5,483 nucleotides of DNA from Deltaproteobacteria bacterium (GTDB lineage: Bacteria > Desulfobacterota > Desulfobaccia > Desulfobaccales > 0-14-0-80-60-11): the NCBI GenBank assembly GCA_023381945.1, contig JAMCQY010000356.1, positions 1-5,483 on the forward strand, in the 5' to 3' direction. Below the pieces are notes generated by a model. It worked only from the letters and a program-made list of their open reading frames with translations, was not told the DNA's origin and searched no databases. The first letter of the stretch is position 1, and every line of letters starts with the position of its first letter. A program made the position numbers and the translations under genes. Shown piece by piece: positions 1 to 4,184 of this stretch.

Positions 1-1214
1 TGGAGATCATCGAGACCCGTCAGGTGGCGGGTTTTACGGCCCGCATCGGCCGGCTCAAGGTCACCGAACACATCATGTCCTATGAAAAGCGGCGCCTGCC
101 GGGCCAGGAACTCTTGGGGAATGTCACCCTGGAATTGCCGCCCCAGATCTTTGAGACCGTGGGCATGTGGCTGGAGATTCCCGATGCGGTGAAAAACGCG
201 ATTTATGCCGCAGGCCTGCATTTCATGGGCGGCATCCACGCCCTGGAACACGTCCTTATCGGCATGTTTCCGCTCTTTGCCCTGGCGGACCGCTATGATA
301 TCGGGGGCATCTCCCACCCGGCGCACCCCCAGGTGGGCCGGGCGGCCGTCTTCATTTACGACGGCTACCCCGGCGGCGTGGGTCTCTCGGTGCGCGCCTA
401 CGACATCCTGGAGGACCTGCTAAACCGCTCCCGGGAAATCACCAAAGCCTGCCCCTGCGAAGACGGCTGCCCTTCCTGCATCCACTCCCCCAAATGCGGC
501 TCGGGCAACAAGCCTCTGGATAAAGGGGCCGCAGTCAGCATCGCCGCCATGCTCCTGGGGTTGGAGGAGCCCGAAGGCGAATTCCCATTTGCCGAGGCCC
601 CGACGGTCCCTCCGCCCACCGCCGACGAGCCCATCACCGGCGGCACCTGGCTCACCCAGCGCCGGATCGGCGTGCTTGACCTGGAGACCCGCTGCTCTGC
701 GGCCGACGTGGGCGGCTGGGGCCAATGCCACCTGATGGGGGTCTCGCTGGCGGTGCTCCACGAGACTCACACCGGGGTCGCCACCACCTACCGCGAGCAC
801 GATCTGGAACGGCTCGGCCAGCGCCTGACCAAACTGGACCTGGTGGTTGGCTTCAATATCAAGCGCTTCGACTATCGGGTGCTGCAGCCCTATACCAAGG
901 TCAGGCTTGCAGAGGTGCCTACTCTCGATATCCTCGAAGAGGTTTACGCCGCCCTGGGAACCCGGCTGTCCCTTAATCACCTGGCGGACAAAACCCTGGG
1001 GGAGAAAAAGAGCGGCGACGGCCTGCTGGCCCTGGAACTTTTTGCGGCGGGCAAGTGGGAGGAACTGGACTCCTACTGCCGCCAGGACGTGGCCCTCACT
1101 CACCGCCTCTTTGAGCATGGGGCGCAACACGGCTATCTCGTCTACCAGCATCGCCAGGGCGGTCTGGTGCGGCTGCCGGTGGATTGGCGGGAAGAGCGGT
1201 TTTTTATTAAGTGA
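1..1214 (+). CDS. C-terminal part of MrfA/YprA-like DEAD/DEAH helicase fused to a DEDD exonuclease domain (5' partial)
   Basis: The frame is open from the left edge (first full codon at base 3) to TGA at 1212-1214, giving 403 visible residues; the GTG at 24 is internal, not a start. Residues about 1-190 match the C-terminal region of YprA/MrfA-type helicases (DUF1998, MrfA Zn-binding): a HALEHVLIG-type helix, RYDIGG, an FIYDGYPGGVGL motif, then five cysteines (residues 150, 152, 156, 159, 165) in a CPC-x3-C-x2-C-x5-C arrangement likely to bind zinc. The helicase motor domains must lie upstream of the window. A linker rich in Pro and Glu (about 190-215) leads to an RNase H-fold exonuclease domain like YprB/MrfB: DLE at 226-228, NIKRFD ending in D290, and YCRQD (Y358, D362), which is the DEDD metal-binding set with a Tyr four residues before the last Asp. 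In Bacillus subtilis the MrfA helicase and MrfB exonuclease are separate neighbouring genes that repair mitomycin C damage. A role here in DNA repair is inferred. Family calls are confident; substrate is unknown. Confidence 0.88.
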   Translation, partial: EIIETRQVAGFTARIGRLKVTEHIMSYEKRRLPGQELLGNVTLELPPQIFETVGMWLEIPDAVKNAIYAAGLHFMGGIHALEHVLIGMFPLFALADRYDIGGISHPAHPQVGRAAVFIYDGYPGGVGLSVRAYDILEDLLNRSREITKACPCEDGCPSCIHSPKCGSGNKPLDKGAAVSIAAMLLGLEEPEGEFPFAEAPTVPPPTADEPITGGTWLTQRRIGVLDLETRCSAADVGGWGQCHLMGVSLAVLHETHTGVATTYREHDLERLGQRLTKLDLVVGFNIKRFDYRVLQPYTKVRLAEVPTLDILEEVYAALGTRLSLNHLADKTLGEKKSGDGLLALELFAAGKWEELDSYCRQDVALTHRLFEHGAQHGYLVYQHRQGGLVRLPVDWREERFFIK

Positions 1215-1220
1215 ATCTTT

Positions 1221-1254
1221 ATCTCACACAAAGGCCAAGACGCCAAGAGCCAAG
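1221..1254. repeat. Degenerate CGCAAAG/CCAAGACGC-type intergenic repeat
   Basis: Starting seven bases after the helicase stop codon, the sequence reads CTCACACAAAGGCCAAGACG and continues with CCAAGAGCCAAG, a short-period (about 8-9 base) repeat. The same pattern, in better condition and in both orientations, fills the gap between ahbD and ahbB (4107-4181). It looks like a single, decayed arm of that repeat family, because I see no matching opposite arm nearby. Confidence 0.5.
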
Positions 1255-1391
1255 TTGAGACCTCCGCGAAAATCCCTTCCAACAAGCCAGAGAGTCTTAT
1301 TAAACACAATATGATGGAGAGCAGGCGCCCTCGCCTGCAATATACAGCCGGGGGCGGCTGTTCTCCAGGATTTTCGCAAAGGTCTCAAGTT
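1252..1391. repeat. 140-bp palindromic element with 24-bp imperfect terminal inverted repeats
   Basis: The arm at 1252-1275 (containing GAGACCTCCGCGAAAATCC) is the reverse complement of the arm at 1368-1391 (containing GGATTTTCGCAAAGGTCTC) at 21 of 24 positions by direct comparison. The 92 bases between the arms contain no coding frame. They include the three-way-junction sequence at 1315-1367, which abuts the right arm exactly. The layout resembles a small non-autonomous mobile element or a compound intergenic repeat. No transposase is present and no clear target duplication is visible. Confidence 0.6.
1315..1367. repeat. 53-nt perfect three-way-junction (cloverleaf-like) repeat
   Basis: An outer stem TGGAGA (1315-1320) / TCTCCA (1362-1367) encloses two perfect 7-bp hairpins: GCAGGCG/CGCCTGC with loop CCCT (1321-1338) and ACAGCCG/CGGCTGT with loop GGGG (1344-1361). 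Only the five bases 1339-1343 (AATAT) are unpaired at the junction. There is no tRNA-like anticodon or acceptor end. It could be a mobile palindromic repeat, an RNA structure after the helicase gene, or both. It lacks a following T-tract on the plus strand, so it is not a standard terminator. Confidence 0.7.
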
Positions 1392-1414
1392 TTAGGCAGG
1401 AACTCGAAACTTGA
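1385..1414. repeat. 8-bp perfect inverted repeat
   Basis: TCAAGTTT (1385-1392) pairs perfectly with AAACTTGA (1407-1414) around a 14-base loop. The left arm overlaps the right terminal repeat of the 140-bp element, so the two folds would compete. No function is evident. Confidence 0.35.
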
Positions 1415-1434
1415 AACTCGGAACCGTCTTTTCC

Positions 1435-1463
1435 TTGCTGTTTACCCTTAGTTGCATTATCAT
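1435..1463 (+). promoter_or_regulatory. Candidate sigma-70 promoter for the first thioredoxin-like gene
   Basis: TTGCTG (1435-1440) is followed after exactly 17 bases by TATCAT (1458-1463), a good -10 match with a weak -35. Transcription would begin near 1470 and give a short leader before the ribosome binding site. It lies just downstream of the repeat block, in the right place for the start codon at 1494. Confidence 0.4.
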
Positions 1464-1493
1464 TAGGCGCAAAAATCTCATAAGGGGGCCACG

Positions 1494-2057
1494 ATGAAAT
1501 TGAGTAAGAAGGGCATCGCCCTGGGTTGTTGTCTGGCGCTGGTTCTTTGTTTTTGCGCCGCACCGTTGTTTGCCGAGGCAGAGCCCAAAGTGGGCCAGGT
1601 GCTGGGCCCGGTAAAATTTGCCAAACCTTTGACCGAAGACGAAGCCAAATATCTGGGACTTCCGAAGGCCCAAGAATTCACCATCAAGGACGTCAAATCG
1701 CCTTACATCCTGATCGAACAATTCAATAGCAGCTGCCCGCACTGCATGCACCAGGCTCCGATCCTGAACGAGCTCTACAACAAGGTGCAGCAGGACGCCG
1801 CCCTGAAGGGCAAGGTGAAATTCATGTCCGCGGGCCAGGGCAATGATGAAAGCGCGGTAAAGATGTGGAAGGCCTTCCATAAAGTGCCTTTCCCGGTGCT
1901 GCCCGACCCCAACAGCTCACTGGGCAAGGCGTTGAATTTCACCCCTTATCCGGTTTCCATGCTCGTGGATAAGAGCGGCAAGATCCTTTGGGTCGAGATC
2001 GGCACCTTCGACAGCGCCGATGAGGCCTTAAAGGGCATCAAGGCCGCAGCAAAGTAA
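1494..2057 (+). CDS. Exported TlpA/thioredoxin-like protein with CPHC active site (trx-like 1)
   Basis: This 187-residue protein starts at an ATG preceded by a strong Shine-Dalgarno sequence, AAGGGGG at 1482-1488, five bases upstream. The first 27 residues form a signal peptide: KLSKK, a hydrophobic stretch that is unusually cysteine-rich (four Cys), and a likely signal peptidase I site after PLFA. The mature part has a thioredoxin fold: an extended N-terminal section with AKYLGL, the strand YILIEQF, then SSCPHC (Cys81 and Cys84), PDP at 137-139, and the probable cis-Pro153 in YPVSMLVD, ending DKSGKI..VEIG. CPHC is the DsbA-type active site, whereas TlpA/ResA proteins usually carry CxPC. The protein is probably a periplasmic thiol-disulfide oxidoreductase; the partner is unknown. 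A second in-frame stop follows directly (TAATAA). A diverged paralog lies at 2751-3311. Confidence 0.87.
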   Translation: MKLSKKGIALGCCLALVLCFCAAPLFAEAEPKVGQVLGPVKFAKPLTEDEAKYLGLPKAQEFTIKDVKSPYILIEQFNSSCPHCMHQAPILNELYNKVQQDAALKGKVKFMSAGQGNDESAVKMWKAFHKVPFPVLPDPNSSLGKALNFTPYPVSMLVDKSGKILWVEIGTFDSADEALKGIKAAAK

Positions 2058-2063
2058 TAAAGC

Positions 2064-2128
2064 AAAGGGAAAGGGGTAAAGCACAAGCCTTCCGTGACGA
2101 AGGACCTAACCTTTTGCTCTTTCCCTTT
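2064..2128 (+). terminator. Nested hairpin after trx-like 1, possible terminator or attenuator
   Basis: AAAGGGAAAG (2064-2073) pairs perfectly with CTTTCCCTTT (2119-2128). Inside, CCTTC (2088-2092) pairs with GAAGG (2099-2103) around a six-base loop. An alternative outer stem uses GGGAAAGGGG (2067-2076) with CCTCTTTCCC (2132-2141) and is followed by a run of six T at 2146-2151. That second fold is the more terminator-like, though its loop is long. The region lies between the double stop of trx-like 1 and the usp promoter, so partial termination between the two genes is plausible. Confidence 0.4.
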
Positions 2129-2174
2129 TAACCTCTTTCCCCAAGTTTTTTGGTTTTATTCCTGTCCGCCCCAT

Positions 2175-2203
2175 TTGACGTCCGTGCAGTTCTGCATTAG
2201 ATT
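2175..2203 (+). promoter_or_regulatory. Candidate sigma-70 promoter for usp
   Basis: TTGACG (2175-2180) is separated by 17 bases from TAGATT (2198-2203). The -35 box matches the consensus at five of six positions and the -10 at four of six. Transcription would start near 2210, about 37 bases before the usp start, and could carry on into trx-like 2. Confidence 0.5.
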
Positions 2204-2237
2204 TACTGAAGTCGATAAATTTATAAACCAGAGAACC

Positions 2238-2245
2238 GGGGGAAG
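2238..2245 (+). promoter_or_regulatory. Ribosome binding site deciding the usp start
   Basis: GGGGGAAG lies just upstream of ATG GAT ATG at 2247-2255. It is very close to the first ATG (2247) and about 7-9 bases from the second (2253), so the second ATG may be the true start. Either way, the longer frame opening at 2094 is unlikely: it would run through the hairpin and promoter and adds a sequence not typical of this family. Confidence 0.55.
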
Positions 2246-2246
2246 C

Positions 2247-2711
2247 ATGGATATGCACACCCTGCTGGTGGCCACCGATTTTTCCCAATGCTCGGAGGCA
2301 GCCTTTCGAATGGCCAAGAAGTTGGCCCAGGGGTTCGGGGCCAAAATTATCCTGCTGCACGTCGTCAATCAAAGACTGGTGGAGCAACTGGCCAGTCATC
2401 TGCAAGTCAGCGCCGAGACCTTATGGCCAGAGTTTCGGGAGCGGGCCCAATTGCAATTGGGAGAATTCCTGAAGCAGGTGAAGCCCGGCAAACTGGAAGT
2501 AGAGGGCATGGTGGCCATTGGAGTCCCCTTTCAGGAGATCGCGGTGGTGGCCCGGGACCTGTTAGCCGATCTGGTGATTATGGGTGGTTACGGCCGGGGC
2601 GGGCGGGGGGCCATTGAAGAGGTCTTTTTCGGCTCCACCGCAGAAAAAGTGGTGCGGTTGCTTCCCTGTCCGGTTTTATGCGTGCCTTTGCCGGTAAGCA
2701 GGGAGCAGTAG
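2247..2711 (+). CDS. Universal stress protein, UspA family
   Basis: This 154-residue cytoplasmic protein has the usual single-domain length. It opens with TLLVATDFSQCSEAAFRMA, the beta-1/helix-1 signature of UspA proteins with Asp11 in the nucleotide-binding loop. LLHVV follows around residues 36-40, GVPFQEI near 92-98 and DLVIMGGYGRGG near 108-119. The C-terminus carries FGSTAEKVVRLLPCPVLCVP. The ATP-binding pattern G-x2-G-x9-G-S can be read as GRGG, nine residues, then Gly129-Ser130, so ATP binding is likely. The loop between MGGYGR and FGS is about three residues longer than in the commonest members. It lies between two thioredoxin-like genes and is 39 bases from the downstream one, which suggests a stress or redox link. 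The exact role of most UspA proteins is unknown. The start could instead be the second ATG at 2253. Confidence 0.9.
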   Translation: MDMHTLLVATDFSQCSEAAFRMAKKLAQGFGAKIILLHVVNQRLVEQLASHLQVSAETLWPEFRERAQLQLGEFLKQVKPGKLEVEGMVAIGVPFQEIAVVARDLLADLVIMGGYGRGGRGAIEEVFFGSTAEKVVRLLPCPVLCVPLPVSREQ

Positions 2712-2732
2712 GGGCGACTCGCTGGGTCGCCC
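2712..2732 (+). repeat. 7-bp hairpin abutting the usp stop codon
   Basis: GGGCGAC (2712-2718) and GTCGCCC (2726-2732) form a perfect stem with a seven-base loop, starting on the base right after the TAG stop at 2709-2711. No T-tract follows, so it is not a standard intrinsic terminator. It sits 18 bases before the start of trx-like 2 and could tune mRNA stability or translation between the two genes. It may also be a fragment of a common palindromic repeat. Confidence 0.5.
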
Positions 2733-2750
2733 ATTGAGAAGAGAGATCGA

Positions 2751-3311
2751 ATGCGTCCTATTATTGCGACGACGGTTATAGCCGTCTGCCTGTGTTTCCT
2801 GACCGGGCCTGCCAAGGCTGACCTGGCGGTAGGTCAACGCTTCCACGACCTGACCTTCAGCGGCACCCTTTCCGCGGCGGATCGGGAATATCTGGGCCTG
2901 GTCCAGCCCGGGCCCTTCAAATTAAAGGAGATCCAGGCCCGCTACGTTCTGCTGAATATCTTCTCCGACAGTTGCCCTCACTGCATCCTGGCGGTCCCGG
3001 GAGTCAACCGGCTCTTCCATTTGCTTCAACAGAACCGAAAATTGCGGTCTGGTGACGGCTTGCCGCAGTTAAAGATGTTGGGGGTAGGATTCTATGGCAC
3101 CCCCGTACAGATGGAGGTCTGGCGGATAAAGCGTGAGGTGCGCTTCCCGCTGATCCCGGACCCTAAGGCCCAAATAGGCAAGGTCCTGGATATCCCTGGA
3201 ACTCCCACTTATGTGGTCCTGGACCGCCAGGGCCGGGTAGTCTTTGTGCACGCCGGAGAATTGGGAAGTCCGGAGAAATTTTTGCGGAAGATAATGGCCA
3301 GGCTAGAATAA
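2751..3311 (+). CDS. Exported TlpA/thioredoxin-like protein with CPHC active site (trx-like 2)
   Basis: This protein has 186 residues. The start ATG follows a purine-rich GAGAAGAGAG (2736-2745) that can serve as a modest ribosome binding site. Residues 1-23 are a signal peptide ending GPAKA, with cleavage likely before DLAVGQ. The mature part keeps the same plan as trx-like 1: an N-terminal section with REYLGL, the strand YVLLNIF, DSCPHC (Cys75, Cys78), VRFPLIPDP, GKVLDIPGTPTYVVLD (cis-Pro152) and a C-terminal helix. It has a more canonical GTPT before the second half of the fold, and an insert around residues 96-106 that trx-like 1 lacks. It is probably a periplasmic disulfide oxidoreductase or reductase; substrates are unknown. 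It is probably co-transcribed with usp. Whether it belongs to cytochrome c maturation (ResA/CcmG-like) or general thiol chemistry cannot be told from sequence. Confidence 0.87.
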   Translation: MRPIIATTVIAVCLCFLTGPAKADLAVGQRFHDLTFSGTLSAADREYLGLVQPGPFKLKEIQARYVLLNIFSDSCPHCILAVPGVNRLFHLLQQNRKLRSGDGLPQLKMLGVGFYGTPVQMEVWRIKREVRFPLIPDPKAQIGKVLDIPGTPTYVVLDRQGRVVFVHAGELGSPEKFLRKIMARLE

Positions 3312-3320
3312 GACCGAAGA

Positions 3321-3385
3321 CGGAGGACCGGAGACGGGAGACGGGAGCAAAAGTCCGTCTCTGGACTTTGGTCTCTGATCCTCCG
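3321..3385 (+). terminator. Nested inverted repeat after trx-like 2, possible terminator
   Basis: An outer imperfect stem pairs CGGAGGACCGGAGAC (3321-3335) with GTCTCTGATCCTCCG (3371-3385), 13 of 15 positions. An inner perfect stem pairs AAAGTCC (3350-3356) with GGACTTT (3363-3369) around a six-base loop. It starts 10 bases after the trx-like 2 stop codon. Position suggests a role in 3'-end formation, but no clear T-tract follows, so repeat-derived hairpin is an equally good reading. Confidence 0.4.
3331..3347. repeat. Purine-rich direct repeat, copy 1
   Basis: GAGACGGGAGACGGGAG matches the copy at 3580-3596 at 16 of 17 positions. The two copies flank the palindromic element at 3392-3569. 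The motif is itself made of a GGAGAC/GGAAGAC short-period unit. Confidence 0.55.
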
Positions 3386-3391
3386 GAGACA

Positions 3392-3569
3392 TTTATAGCG
3401 ATTGCCAAAAATTCTTTCCGATTCCTGAATTTTTAAATCCCCCTAAATCCCCCTTTTTCAAAGGGGGACTTTTAAAATACTTCCGCTAAGTTTCCCCCCT
3501 TTGAAAAAGGGGGGGTAGGGGGGATTTGAATTTGCTGTAGAGGAAAAAACTTTTGGCAAAGACTATAAA
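3392..3569. repeat. 178-bp near-palindromic element with nested C-tract/G-tract hairpins (MITE-like)
   Basis: The ends 3392-3419 (beginning TTTATAG) and 3542-3569 (ending CTATAAA) are inverted repeats matching at 23 of 28 positions. Further in, 3435-3467 (AAATCCCCC...) and 3494-3527 (...GGGGGATTT) form a second inverted pair. Each inner arm is also a hairpin: CCCCCTTT/AAAGGGGG with a 3-base loop at 3449-3467, and CCCCCCTTT/AAAGGGGGG with a 3-base loop at 3494-3514. The centre (3468-3493) is AT-rich. There is no coding frame. It sits between convergent genes, so it could work as a bidirectional terminator, and its form resembles a non-autonomous palindromic mobile element. The rest of the gap 3312-3629 holds only the flanking hairpin and purine-rich repeats. 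Confidence 0.7.
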
Positions 3570-3579
3570 AGTAGAACGG

Positions 3580-3596
3580 GAGACGGAAGACGGGAG
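3580..3596. repeat. Purine-rich direct repeat, copy 2
   Basis: GAGACGGAAGACGGGAG is the near-identical partner of 3331-3347, on the other side of the palindromic element. It lies 33 bases beyond the ahbB stop codon. Confidence 0.55.
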
Positions 3597-3629
3597 AAAT
3601 TCCCCGGTCTACGGTCGCCGGCACCCCGG

Positions 3630-4091
3630 TCATACGGGGAAATCAACTTTGATCTTAAAGACCTCCTGGGCCGGCAGGCTCAGCACCTCAACCCCGGAAG
3701 CTGCGGAAATTTCCGCCAGGATTTGGTCCAGGCGCTCCACCGATTCGGCGATCAGGGTAAACCAGACGTTGAAGTGATGCCGCCGCAGGTAGTTATGAGT
3801 CACCCCGGGGTAGCGGTTTACCACCTCCACAAAGTGCGCCAGCCTCTCCTCGGGCACGTGGGCGGCGCACAGGGTGCTGGTATAGCCTAACTTACGCGAA
3901 GTGAAATTGGCCCCGATGCGCCGGATGACGCCGCTTTCCATCATGGCCTGCACCCGCCGCATGACTTCGGCTTCCGGGGCCCCTACCCTGTCGCCGACCT
4001 CGGCGTACGGCCTGGAGACAATGGGAAAATGTGATTGAATTTCGTTCAGGATGGCCTTGTCAAGGCTGTCCAATTCGGTCTGTCGTGGCAT
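3630..4091 (-). CDS. ahbB: Siroheme decarboxylase subunit (AhbB-type, AsnC/Lrp-like)
   Basis: The 153-residue protein looks like an AsnC/Lrp regulator but carries the siroheme decarboxylase signature. Residues about 5-60 form a winged-helix-like domain (ELDSLDKAILNEIQ, then SGVIRRIGANF). Residues 65-153 form a ferredoxin-like RAM domain with LGYTSTLCAA, YPGVTHNYLRRH, FNVWFTLIAES and VFKIKVDF. The HNYLR-x-H-x-FN-x-WFTL block is typical of AhbA/AhbB and NirDGHL proteins and supplies the histidines implicated in catalysis. AhbA and AhbB together decarboxylate siroheme to 12,18-didecarboxysiroheme in the cytoplasm. RIGANF and STLCAA suggest the beta subunit (AhbB), but this is by memory of the family. 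It is the gene downstream of ahbD. I chose the ATG at 4091, with AAAGAG six bases upstream; ATG 4094 is possible, and TTG 4115 would start inside a repeat. AhbA is not in the window. Confidence 0.83.
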   Translation of the reverse strand: MPRQTELDSLDKAILNEIQSHFPIVSRPYAEVGDRVGAPEAEVMRRVQAMMESGVIRRIGANFTSRKLGYTSTLCAAHVPEERLAHFVEVVNRYPGVTHNYLRRHHFNVWFTLIAESVERLDQILAEISAASGVEVLSLPAQEVFKIKVDFPV

Positions 4092-4097
4092 CATCAA

Positions 4098-4103
4098 CTC
4101 TTT
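4098..4103 (-). promoter_or_regulatory. Ribosome binding site of ahbB
   Basis: Read on the minus strand, AAAGAG lies six bases before ATG 4091 and three before ATG 4094, which favours 4091. It follows directly on the inverted repeat that fills the ahbD-ahbB gap, so folding of that repeat could expose or hide it. Confidence 0.45.
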
Positions 4104-4106
4104 AAT

Positions 4107-4181
4107 CTCACGCAAAGCCGCAAAGCCGGCAAAGAAAAAATCATTTCTTGCGTCTTTTGCGTCTTAGCGTCTTGGCGTGAG
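4107..4181. repeat. Long inverted repeat of CGCAAAG-type sequence between ahbD and ahbB
   Basis: The left arm begins CTCACGCAAAGCCGCAAAG (4107 onward) and the right arm ends GCGTCTTGGCGTGAG (to 4181). The outermost seven bases pair perfectly and the rest pair imperfectly through short repeated CGCAAAG / CTTTGCG-like units. An AT-rich centre lies at about 4132-4148. The repeat starts three bases after the ahbD stop codon and ends just before the ahbB ribosome binding site, so it makes up nearly the whole intercistronic region. A related single arm lies at 1221-1254. It may be a mobile palindromic repeat that now acts as an mRNA hairpin separating the two genes. Confidence 0.65.
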
Positions 4182-4184
4182 CTA

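Noticed and set aside
420..1151. 243-codon open frame on the minus strand opposite the helicase-exonuclease gene
   Set aside because: It lies opposite clear conserved zinc-binding and exonuclease motifs. Its translation shows no family pattern and it is a typical by-product of GC-rich coding sequence.
1315..1367. tRNA gene, because of the cloverleaf-like fold
   Set aside because: At 53 bases it is too short and lacks an anticodon arm, T-loop sequence and acceptor end.
1494..1556. Possible lipoprotein signal (lipobox) in trx-like 1, given several cysteines in its signal peptide
   Set aside because: ALGC at residues 9-12 is too near the N-terminus and has an atypical first residue, and LVLC lacks the small residue before Cys. 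A signal peptidase I site after PLFA fits better.
1392..1880. 162-codon minus-strand frame over the start of trx-like 1
   Set aside because: It overlaps a gene with a signal peptide, a strong ribosome binding site and a CPHC motif, and shows no motif of its own.
2094..2246. 51-codon upstream extension of usp from a GTG at 2094
   Set aside because: It runs through a hairpin and a promoter-like sequence, has no ribosome binding site and adds residues not typical of the family. The ATG at 2247 or 2253 fits better.
3392..3569. CRISPR-like repeat array in the C-tract/G-tract region
   Set aside because: The two units are inverted, not direct, there are no regular spacers, and no cas genes are present.
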